NCBI GenBank assembly: GCA_023079485.1
Contig: CM041097.1
Location: forward strand, 18,087,158 to 18,151,157
Length of the DNA stretch: 64,000 nucleotides
Source of the DNA: Archilochus colubris
Lineage: Eukaryota > Chordata > Aves > Apodiformes > Trochilidae
Direction of reading: 5' to 3'
The notes under the pieces are model-generated. The model saw only the letters and a program-made list of their open reading frames with translations, was not told the origin of the DNA and did no database searches. The translations under genes and the position numbers were made by a program. The number at the start of each line of letters is the position of its first letter. The first letter of the stretch is position 1. Shown piece after piece: positions 12,590 to 22,650 of this stretch.

Positions 12590-12765
12590 ATAACTGACAG
12601 GCAAACTGAGATAAATGAGAAATAACCCATCATTATTGCAAAAAAAGCAAAAGGCAGCCTTATGTGGAAACTTTGTCGAGTAACTAATGATCTATCTAGG
12701 AATAATTACATGTGACTCACTGCTCCCATTTTCTTAAATGAATTTAAAAGCTATTAAATATCCCC
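12590..12765. promoter_or_regulatory. AT-rich candidate conserved noncoding element
   Basis: Complex AT-rich sequence with clustered sites: ACCCATCATTATTGC near 12,626, TAACTAATGATCTATC near 12,681, and TAATTA at 12,703-12,708 followed by CATGTGACTCA. It has no simple repetition and no stop-free frame of note. It resembles homeodomain-bound enhancers by composition only. Confidence 0.27.
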
Positions 12766-13156
12766 TTAACAATAAACAGCATGTGAGATGCTGCTTTGCC
12801 ACTTTTGTCCACAAAATTTTATCTTAATCACTGAATATGGATTGTCTTGAGGACGAGCAGATACAGCTGCCAGGTGGTGAAGGATGTGCAGGCTTGAAAG
12901 AAAAAGGCTGAGATACTGGATAAGGAGAGACAGACCTCTCCATATGAGCACTGTAACCATGGTCTGGGTGGCAGGGATCTAAGCAGCAGATCAAGGCTTT
13001 TCATGGCCAGTACCTGCCCATCACCAGCCCTTCTGTAACTGGTATGTCTGACGTGGTGCATGGGGCTGAGTGAGCACAGTGCTCTCAGGGGGGTTTGGGA
13101 GAAGAAGATGCAGTGCCTGCTCCCCTGAGAGCTTCAGTGTGACACGTGCCATTGCA
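12766..13156. other. Noncoding DNA
   Basis: No feature recognised. Overlapping minus-strand open frames (12,766-13,061) are short and lack any domain or splice context. Confidence 0.5.
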
Positions 13157-13250
13157 CGTTAAAAATACAAATAATTGTTGTTAAAAATACAAATAATTTG
13201 TTCAATTTTTTGTTAAAAATACCCTTTTTGTTAAAAATACAAGTAATGAT
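13157..13250. repeat. AT-rich short tandem repeat, four copies of a GTTAAAAATAC core
   Basis: The core GTTAAAAATAC occurs four times within about 95 bp (starting near 13,158, 13,179, 13,212 and 13,229). Three copies continue with AAATAAT or AAGTAAT, and the copies are separated by variable T/G-rich spacers. It is an imperfect minisatellite that probably arose by slippage or unequal exchange. Confidence 0.8.
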
Positions 13251-13526
13251 GAGTGTAGCCATGACATGTATCCATGAGGACCCAAATTCAGAAGAATTCA
13301 ACCCAGTGAGAGTCACAAGTTCAGCAGCACAGATAGAAAATCTCTTTCCATTCTTTTTTTCCTATGCAAAAGGATAAGGCATTAATCTAGCTTGTGGACA
13401 GTGTGGATTTTGAGTACTGCACGTTGCTTTCTTATTGACAGCTCTAAAGAGCAGATGATTATCAAAGTATTAGCTGCATTATTTGCCTAATAAACCAATT
13501 CAGCTACTTTAAAAAAAAAACACCTG

Positions 13527-13548
13527 TGATAGCACCACTGTGCTATCA
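13527..13548. repeat. Short perfect hairpin
   Basis: TGATAGCAC (13,527-13,535) is the exact reverse complement of GTGCTATCA (13,540-13,548), with the 4-base loop CACT between. The stem contains GATA/TATC cores on both arms. An A10 run lies just upstream (about 13,511-13,520). It is too short for a microRNA precursor by itself. Confidence 0.75.
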
Positions 13549-16500
13549 GTCGGGATAGGGATGGAATGAGCCTCCCTAACAGACTGCACTGCTCAGCTGA
13601 GCCAGCTCACACAAGGAACATGTTGGTTTTGTTGCTTGGCTTAGGTAGAAACCAACTGTTGAATTGCTTGGGGCAGTGGTAACCATGTGCAAAAAGAGAA
13701 TTTAAAGCTTCTGGATATTTCAAATTTGAGCTAAATAATTTTATTTTATAAAATTAATGCTTTATAGCACCAGGTTCTATACCAGTTCTACTACTATATC
13801 ATGTTGGAGGATGAAATTATTCTGCCTTTATTTTAAGATTTCATTCTGTTTATCTCTCCAGACTATGATCTTTTTAGGCAAAGCCTGGTTCTTACTCTGT
13901 GTTTGTGCAGGGATGTGATATAGAGTGGGATTCTGTGGGGTGCTCTAATCATCCATAAAGAATGTAGCAGCCCAAAAGCAAAGGACACAGACACACAAAA
14001 GTACTCCTCGTGGAGCAAAGCTAACTCTTTCAGTACACAGCTGTTTCACTTCATGGCTACAGCTGGTTTTTCTAAAGCTAAAATTTGCTTCAAATTGTAC
14101 AGAAATTTTCCTTAGCTGCAATTCACATACAAACCAAACAACCCCCAAAATATACTGCCATCAAAACATCAGCAACCTTTAAGCACTCTGTTTCAAAAGA
14201 CACAGCCTTTGGCATTGAATTCTCTTTTTTTAATCAAAAAAATATTATATTATGCAAATAGGAGATGGTTTAGTGTCATTACTGGTATTCTGTATGAGTG
14301 CTAATGACCTTGCATGAAGCAGACATAAATTATTTTCACATATCATCCCTCGAGTAGCTTCATGAAAATGCACGGAGTGTTTGTGTACTTAGCTCTTCAA
14401 TTAAATGCCAGAGAAGTGACTTTGCTAAGGTTTTGCCACTTGATTTCATGGAATGATCCCATTCCCAAAAGTGACAGCAACTTACTTTCATGCTAAAGGG
14501 CAGTGATTTGAAGGAGCATATTAAAAATCTAGTCCTGTTGTATTTAGCATTTAATTTCAACTCAATTAAGTTTCAGTTTAATTGGGAAGACTTTTATTTT
14601 GAACACCCGAAGGTGAGCATTCAAAGACAGTTTTTGCATCAGAAAGGAAGAAAACCAAATATTTTTAAGACAGATTTTTGCATTCTTTAAGCATAAAACA
14701 CCTTTAGGTTCAACTTTTCATAGCATAATATATCCAAGGTAGGAAAAAATATATGCTTAAAAAGATGAGTTAGTTTGAGCCTGACAAATTGAAAGAACTT
14801 CAGTGCATTGACCTCCTCAGTTTTTCCCAAGCCAACATATGTGAAAGAGACAGTTTTCCATAGCTGGGTATTTTGCATTCTACAAACTAAACCAGATGTA
14901 TCTGCAAATGTATCTGTTGTGAAGAGATCAGGTTTAATTTTAACTTTTGCATCCTAATTTGATTTTCTGAAGCCAGCATGTTCACAGCTGCAGTGCTGGT
15001 TCTGACCATTTGCTAACCTTTCACTTGAGTTGCTTGCTTTAGAAAGTTGCTTAACTAGCACTCCTGATCTTCCCCAGATAGGCTTTCTGGAACTAACATG
15101 CTGTGTTTAAAGTATTCTCAATCAATTAAACAGAAATGCAACACAATGGGGGAACATGTGTGCAACCCTGTTTGTGAAACTTCAGATCCCCCAGATGTTG
15201 GTGGATTAAATTCTCCCACCTTCAGCATTTTTTCTCAAAACAGAAAAAAACCCAAAACCCAACAGATTTACCCATTACAATGGGTAATACATATGGAACT
15301 ATTTTATCTATATTAATTTAACTGTTTCACATACCAGGATCAACAAGAACATAAAGAAGCATAAGAATACAGTTGCATTAATGTTTTTTGGGGGGGTTTT
15401 TTTGCAACATAAGCAACATACAGACTCTGGCATGTCCTTACAGGAGAGTTTTTGTTAAAGAACTCTTGTGTTGGCTCAGTCTGAAGGAGAGCAGCCCTCC
15501 TATGGAACTAACACCTGAGCTGGAGCCTTGTGCAAGCAGCTCCTGAGCTTCACTGACCCAACCTGCTGCTTAGGAGAAGATGAAATAAAAACCAGTGCTG
15601 CACTTGGACTGGGAATTAGTGTGTGTGTGTGTGTGTGTCTGAACTGGAGACAGGGCAGCACTTCCTCCAAACTTCCAGTTTGCCAGTTTTTGCTAGCCAA
15701 GAAATGCATGCTGCATGGCATCAGAAGTAAAACAGAAGAGGGATTATTTGATTTCATTTGTGTTTCTCCTGTATTCATAGCTTAGCAATTTCACAGCACC
15801 GTGAACGAGCACCTCCCTATGTGTGTGCTTTTCCATGTGTAAGGAATAAAATGACAGGCTTGGAACAGCATCCCCTTTCCTGCTTTCCCAGCAGACAGGG
15901 AAAATACAGCTAATTGTTATCTTTGGCCTCCGTATGACTACATGAAGCTGATGCATATAAAAGCCATGCTGGCAGAAAGCTGAAGTGCCCTGCTCTTTTC
16001 TTTCTGATCATCTCAATTTTAAATAGCTTCGACTCTATGTAATTCTTCCTCTCCATTTCATTTCTGGGTTGAAGAACTGAAAAGAAGAGTTTCCAGAGAT
16101 AAAACCAAGGAATTAAAATTATATTGTCCTTTAGTTCCTTGCTCCTCTGCTGGTAAATTAATTCATAAATGGGAATATTAATACTTATGATGAAAATACA
16201 TCCTATAATTGCCCTGCGTGATAGACAATAGCCCAAGAGGAAGACAAAGCAGGAAAAAAAAATTTAAAGAAAATTAGTGTTTTCATTTTGGGTGTGAAGT
16301 TTTGAGTTGCAAATGAAGATAAGAAAATTGCCCATCTTTCCTGTTTATGTTGCTAAGACTCTCATTAAGGTGTCTCCTCTTTGACCCATGCTGTTATGAG
16401 AAATAAACTAAGCAAGTAAGCTTATACTAATGAGAGGCAAGAATATCCCTTCTTTTTCACAATTAGAATAAATGTATTGGGGAGCCAGATGGGACCTTGA

Positions 16501-17679
16501 AAATTGTCCACAATTATATGCCTGCCACAGCTAATGGCAAAGACCTCACAATGGCTATTTTAAAGCAACACATAAATGAACAGATTAGCAGACTTTTTCT
16601 TTTAGATTCATTCCTCCCCCCTGGTTATTTTTTATTTTTATTTCTATTGGTTGGTTGGTTTGTTCTGGGGAAAAGAGAAGCATGGGAAAGAGGAGACTTA
16701 CTCAAATGTTTTAGTTTGAAATGATAGATTTCATGCAGCCTATCTAGAAACGGGTTTTTACTTGATAAAAGGAGAGCTGAATGCATTTTTAAGAGCTTGT
16801 GGTGGCTTCCATAAGCAGCAACAAATTCTGTCATTTTTACCTAACTCAAACACCAGTGTCCTTGCTTCTGCCACTCCATGGTGTTGCCTCTCTGCTTATA
16901 TTCCCTCCACTTGCCTCATGTGCCTTTCACATCTCCTAAGGCTCTGCCACACCAGCTACTCTGCACCACATCATTCTTGGGGTTTAGGTCTTCCTCTGTA
17001 GTGAGTGCCTTTTGCTTGTGTGAAAATACATTTATTTGCCTGCTCCTTGCTGATCAAAGAATTTTTCTTCAGAATACACATTTCCTGAACTGGTTAATTC
17101 CTGATGTTTCCAAAAAGTCTGGCAAAAAATGACAAAAGCAGTGCTTGTGCTCACACACACACAGTTTAGTTCAGTGCCTTCAGAGAGACTTGTTCATGTA
17201 CACTGAATATTAGCAATCTCCAAAAATCAGAGCCCTTCAAGGTATCTGAAGCTGCCCATTAGCACATGAAGTGAAAAGAGACATCAATACCTACAGAGAC
17301 TGACTGAGCATCTTTTAATTGGGCAGCCTGGAGTAGTTCAAATGTGCATTTCCCAACCTCACACTGCCTTCCCCAAAGACCTCATTTGTGCTTGGATTAC
17401 AGAGCCTGTGCCAAGAGTAGGTGGCTATTTGAGTCAGTTTGCTTGACCATGAGCAGGAGAAAGCACCATACAAAGAGCCTGTCTCAGCCTGAATACAATA
17501 GAAAGTAGTGAAAAGCTGCTTCAGAATCTGCAAACCAGTTGTGCTGTACTTGATTTAAATCTGGAGATAACACAGGAAACAAATAACCAGTATCAGTCCT
17601 AAATCTCTCTGTGGTATATGGACCATGGGTTCACTTAACTGCACTGGTTGCTGAAAACAGTCATTCAGGAAACTCGATT
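13549..17679. other. Single-copy noncoding DNA
   Basis: No recognised gene or transposon. Contents seen: an octamer ATGCAAAT at 14,252-14,259 leading into an AT-rich block (14,250-14,350) with GTGCTAATGACC and GACATAAATTA motifs, a T6-G7-T7 mirror-like run at 15,384-15,403, a GT microsatellite at 15,619, a (TTGG)3 stretch near 16,649, and a (CA)6 stretch at 17,152-17,163. The minus-strand frame at 15,910-16,236 (108 codons) has no recognisable domain. Confidence 0.55.
15619..15638. repeat. (GT)10 microsatellite
   Basis: Ten uninterrupted GT units, a typical polymorphic dinucleotide repeat capable of Z-DNA-like conformation. No transposon flank is visible. Confidence 0.95.
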
Positions 17680-18085
17680 TTGGCACTATAAGCAAAGTCC
17701 AATTATTTTATTTTACCAAGGCATTCAACAAAATTACCAATAAATAAAACAATTGGCAAGGCTTTAAGATTCATGAGAGCATCCAGCAGCGTAACAAACA
17801 AAACAATATAGTTATGGATGTTATAAAGTGGGTAATAGACACAGTGGGGCCAATTTTCCAAACTTTACAATAATCTGAAAAGCCCTACAGAGTGCTTGCT
17901 TTTCACTTGTTCATCTTCCTTCACTGGGGCTCATAATTAATTTAAACTGTATAATTGAAGAACAGTTGTTTGATAGCACAGCCACCTTTGTAGAGTTTTT
18001 AAATTACAGCAATGTTTTCTTGGAAATTATTATTGAAAATGAAATTGTAATTGTATCCACCTTGCATTGTATTTAGACCCCTGAT
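17680..18085. promoter_or_regulatory. Long AT-rich candidate conserved noncoding element
   Basis: About 400 bp of complex AT-rich sequence with no internal repeats. It includes CCAATTATTTTATTTTACC near 17,699, ACCAATAAATAAAACAATTGG near 17,736 (SOX-like ACAAT and CAATTG cores), GTTATGGATG near 17,811, CTCATAATTAATTTAAAC with TAATTA at 17,934-17,939, and AAATTATTATTGAAAATG near 18,024. Low CpG and dense homeobox/SOX-like cores fit an enhancer or conserved element. No coding frame survives through it. Confidence 0.3.
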
Positions 18086-18460
18086 GGCAAAGCTTGATTA
18101 CCACCTAGATGGGTGTACCCATATATCTATACCAACCACCCTGGGACAGTACAGACTGCCCCAAAATGGACAGTGGGGTTGTACTGCTAGGAGATGATGT
18201 GCCAACAGGCCCTCTGCCCTGCCCTGGCACCCCCATCCTGTGACATGAGGTTTTTTTTTAAGCTTCATCTGTAAAATCCCACAGAAATAGGGGTTTTTCT
18301 TGTTCTCAGAGGGGATTCTGTCTGCCTGCAGGGCAGGGTTTCCTGGTGGCAGTCCTGAACATGACTAAAGGCTGTTTGCACACAAGTCCACGCTATGGCA
18401 CTCACCAAAAGTTAGGGCTTGTCTAAAATCCAGAAATATTGGGTAGAATTCCAGGGTAAT

Positions 18461-18491
18461 TGAGGTGACAGGGATACTGCCTGTCACCTCA
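18461..18491. repeat. Perfect 12-bp inverted repeat (hairpin) carrying TGACAG sites
   Basis: TGAGGTGACAGG (18,461-18,472) is followed by a 7-base loop GATACTG and then CCTGTCACCTCA (18,480-18,491), an exact reverse complement. Each arm carries TGACAG/CTGTCA, the core bound by MEIS/PREP/TGIF-class TALE homeodomain proteins. The arms also carry AGGTGAC, which resembles T-box or nuclear-receptor half-sites. It could be a paired protein-binding site, a structured RNA element if transcribed, or chance. The arms are longer than usual for chance in this window. Confidence 0.85.
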
Positions 18492-18574
18492 GCTGCTTGT
18501 CCTCACCATGGGGCTATCAACCCCTCAGAGTTCCAAGGCAAACCCTGCAGCTGTGGTGGAACAGGAGCCTCTAG

Positions 18575-18740
18575 ACAAGAAGTTATTGATGGTCACTGAT
18601 GAATGGCAACTCATTAAGCCATGGCAATATTATTGCTTGCAATGCTCTGTCCATACAGTTAATCAATTTTCTAAGTGAATAAAACTGAATTAAGGCCACT
18701 TTAATTTCAAATGAGAATGTTGACACAAGCAGTTAGTGAA
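18575..18740. promoter_or_regulatory. AT-rich candidate conserved noncoding element
   Basis: A compact cluster of regulatory-looking cores: TTATTGATGGTCACTGATG near 18,583, CTCATTAAGCC near 18,611 (NKX-like), ATATTATTGCTTGCAATGC near 18,627 (a near-palindromic ATTGCTTGCAAT resembling a C/EBP site), GTTAATCAATTTTC near 18,658, and GAATTAAGG plus CTTTAATTTC downstream. It is non-repetitive with no open frame of interest. Function inferred. Confidence 0.3.
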
Positions 18741-21700
18741 GTTTGACTGATCCATTTCAAACAAACTGACATTTGTTTCTCTCAGTAGCCACATGTACAT
18801 AACTCTGGGACAAGTTCAACAACACAGCTACTTCAGGCTTAGTCCCTCCAACAGCCCAACTTCATCCAGTCCCCACTCCATGGAGCTGGAAATCCCCCAG
18901 GATAAGACAAGACAAGGCTATAAAGCTGAATATCACAGCTCAGTGTCCACCCAAGTGTGATTTGATACACGTGTTACATATGATAAATATTTAAGTGTTT
19001 TTTATCAAGTGGATGATGAACAGGGCAAGATACAGCACTGAATGCAGAAAAGGATTATAAGTAATCCCTAATTAAATCAGCTGATACATTCACTTTTCCT
19101 GTGTCATCCCCATTATGAGCATGCAGGGACAAACAAAACCAAGTTTTAAGAACAAAGCAGATTTGGTGAAGAAATACAGATGATAAAAATTTCAGAAATG
19201 ACATATGGAAAGAACTCCAAACAGAAGTTTTTCTACGAGTACTTCAGCAGGTACATTAGCCATACAACCTGCATTCCTGACCACTCACAAATATTTGCAG
19301 CTTGTCCCATTTTCACCTGCAAAGCAGTGAAAAAATAAGTGATACTGAGAGTGTTGATGCCCTTTGCACTACCCCTGTGCTTCAGAGTTCATGTGCCACT
19401 GCAAGGAATTGTGCCATTTCTAATTTCTCCAAAAGCTTATTTCACTTTGGTATCTTTTAAATGCAGCTTCAAGCACCTGCCCTTCAATTTATATTCCTCT
19501 GAAGCCAGAGACTTGGGAGGACACCCTTGTCTTCCCAAAGCTGATAGGAATTTTTCCACTGACTTAATGGAGACGTGTTTACTCTCATACTATCTTAAAA
19601 GTGAATGCCAGGCTGCTGAAGCACATGATGGCAGCCACCCCAGAAAAACAGCAGCTTGCTGAACCATGACATATGCTGACTCAATCCAAAACTTGTTCTG
19701 AGCTCAAGGACTGAGCTTTTGGCATGACTTTGTACCTTTCTTTGGTTTATATGCCAGAGCATTATGCAGGGATGGCAGAAAAGCTAAGTGAGAGAAACTT
19801 TCTAACATGAAACAGAGATCATAGAATAGCCAGGACACTGAATAGTGGCAGGAGAAGAGATGACTGGAAGTGACTGGTAAAGGAAATGAAGAATTATTTC
19901 TTGCCCTGAAGTGTGCAGAACAAAATCAAATGATTAAACTTTATTTCATCCCATGAAAAGATGCATTTCTGAAACGCATCTTCTGTGTCCAAAATATTTA
20001 ATATAAGGCTGAGTTATTCTCCATCTAGTTCCTTTCCAATGAAGCAGCTGGGTTACTTCCCTGTATGTCATGGTAGATAGAAAAGTGTGGCTAGGGATAA
20101 ATACATTTTTATTTTAGTGACTATTAAGAGCTCCTCAAAACCTGGTGTGACTCAGCCACTGTCCTGTGTCTCACTAAAGCATGTTATCCCCTGAAGTTAG
20201 TCATTCTGTTGGGTTAATATGGATTTGTTTAACAAAAGCATCAGATTATTTTAAATGCTGACTTGTCTCTATGTAGTAATTGCAGTAACAAAAGAAAAAA
20301 GAAACAAGCACCTGAACACAACTGGGTATTTGTTATCTCTTGCTGCTCATAATAAAACACCAGCAAAGTCCCTAATAAGCTCTAAGCACTCCGATGGTTC
20401 AACTCCTAATAAAACTTTTAACCCACTCACAACAGGCTTGGTGAACCACAGCAAAGATTTTTTCACATTTCCCTACCTGGGAATAGTTTGGTAGAAAAAC
20501 CCCAGAGTTTTGAAGCCAAATACACAGACATTTTGCAATCAAAGAAAGTATTGTCCTGTGTGAACTGCAAAGGTTCCAGCCACGGGCACAGGGAAGGTTT
20601 TACTGAAAGGTATCCCTGAGCAAATGTAGAAAGTGCCTTTCACATTGGTTTCTCTAAAGCAGTTTCCAAAGAACACATTTCAGGCAACTTTGTCATTACC
20701 AAATGTGAGATGGGACAAAAGGTGAAAGGATGGTACTTCTTCTGTCCTCCTGGGACTGCCAACCCCTTACAAAGACTATTCAAATGATCTCATTAACTAA
20801 AACCCTGCTTCCAAAGATCCTTTCAGGTGCCCACAGAAAAATTATTTCTGTTAGGCTGGCATAATTTCCAGCTGATATTTTTTTCCTTAAAAAGAATTTT
20901 GCAGTTTTCTGAAAGCTTTTCATGCTTACTTGGGGGTAAGAATCCTGAGTATCATAAATCTGGGGCTCAGCAATGTTTTTGCCATCTATTGATGTTTATT
21001 ATTACTATTTCTCACACGAGAAGAGATACCTAACTCTAGAAAATACCTGCAATTTATCTGATACTGTGTATGAAATAAGCTTATACTTAATCCCATAGGA
21101 GTCAGATATTATGGAAGAAAAAATTTTGCTTTGAGGTGATGCATTACTTTTGGGCTTGATATTCCAACTGCATTCCCTTTTTGCTGTTTTGGGAGCTGAA
21201 GAGCTATCCATTCCTGCACCTCTCCAGCCTGAGCACATCCCTTTCCCAGGAAAGCCAATGGCGTTGATTTAAAAGAGAACTGCCAAGTTAGCCACCTATC
21301 CATTCTTCAGCAGGGAGAGACCTGAGCATGTGTTATATCCTCATCTCCAGTGATACAAACAGGTTCTGGTTTTCCCAGAATTAATGGTTACAGCTGTATC
21401 GATCTGGATGTGAGAAAGGTCACACTCCCCAAAGCCAGACAGGTAAAAGAGAAAACCAGAAATGAAACAGCTTTACTCTTCCCACTGGGTGTTACAGCTG
21501 CTGAGCTTCTAAGAATCTTCCCCAAATTGTTTGTCTGTATATAAGGCAGAGATGTGGAGTTAAAATTTGCCTTTGCTGTTAAAATATCCCAGTTTACCCA
21601 GTCTGCAGCACTCTACTACACTCACCATCACTCTACACTCTCACCATCATTACAACAATACCACGTTTTAATCACAGAAAATGTCACCTTCATATTAAAA

Positions 21701-22489
21701 TGATCCAGATAGTTTTCAGTGTATGTGATTCCTCTGAGGCTGGAGTATGCCCATGGTAATACTCATTGTTTTGTACTGAATGAAGAGAGAAACTCATTCT
21801 CTGTCCTTTTGTACTGGGAATAGAATAATGCATGTGATTTTCCACTTTGAAAAGATATTTAATAATCCCATTTAATGTTGAGTTAAACATTTCATTGTTT
21901 GCCATGACTAATCCGCAGATTTGAAGGGAAAATTCCACTTTAAAGTGTAATGGAGCTTCTCTGTTCCTTCAGTTTTGAATTAGTATTAACACAGTTTTGG
22001 AAATAAGCACCAATTTGTGGAGACACTCTGCAGCCTGTGTTCTAACACACTTATCATAATACAGTGAAATAGAGGGTGCTTTGGATAACAAATGCAAATG
22101 TAGTCAGACTAGTAAAACCAGTACAATCCTCACTTAGAGAAACCTTCTAATTAAATGAATAAACGTATTCTGAAAGATGTTCAATGAAGGATGCAGAATA
22201 GGATTATTCTACTCCATCAAGCACCCCTTTGATGTTTAATGAAACTACAACACCAGGTAAATTATGGTTTTGTGTTCACTGCACACTTTTAAATGGGATT
22301 ATAAAGAAAAATCCAATATATTACAAGTGGGTCAAATACATTTTCATATCTCTTGTCTGGAGAGACAACCTCCAGAACAATCACTTAGGCATACACAGCT
22401 CACTACTCAGAGAACATTTAAATAAACACAGTTATTAAAACATAGAAACCACATAACTGTTACTCTTTACTGACACTTCCAAGCATTAG
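18741..22489. other. Single-copy noncoding DNA
   Basis: No gene recognised. The frame at 19,339-19,662 (107 codons, plus) is the longest here and shows no domain. A short imperfect duplication lies at 21,611-21,649. An octamer ATGCAAAT lies at 22,092-22,099. Confidence 0.55.
21611..21649. repeat. Imperfect 20-bp tandem duplication
   Basis: CTCTACTACACTCACCATCA at 21,611-21,630 is followed directly by a nearly identical 19-base copy ending at 21,649. It is a small slippage-type duplication. Confidence 0.8.
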
Positions 22490-22650
22490 GCTGCTTTCAA
22501 ATTGAGGACAGTGAATAAAACCATAAAAATATGTAAATATTTATGGGGGAATAGGAATGAAGTTTAATAACAAATTCTGTAATGAAACACAACTGTCCCA
22601 TGCATTTTATTTAGACTTCCACAAGTATTTTTAAAATAACACTGTGTGTC
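22490..22650. promoter_or_regulatory. AT-rich candidate conserved noncoding element
   Basis: Complex AT-rich sequence with AAACCATAAAAATATG near 22,517 (a CCATAAA core, Hox9-13-like), a near-symmetric GTAAATATTTATGG near 22,532, AGTTTAATAACAAATTC near 22,561, and CATTTTATTTAGAC. It holds no repeat and no coding frame. The composition resembles enhancers, but conservation was not tested. Confidence 0.25.

Noticed and set aside
19815..19835. ATCATAGAAT resembling a CR1 terminal repeat in reverse
   Set aside because: The adjoining sequence does not continue into the CR1 3' end, so a 10-base match is chance level.
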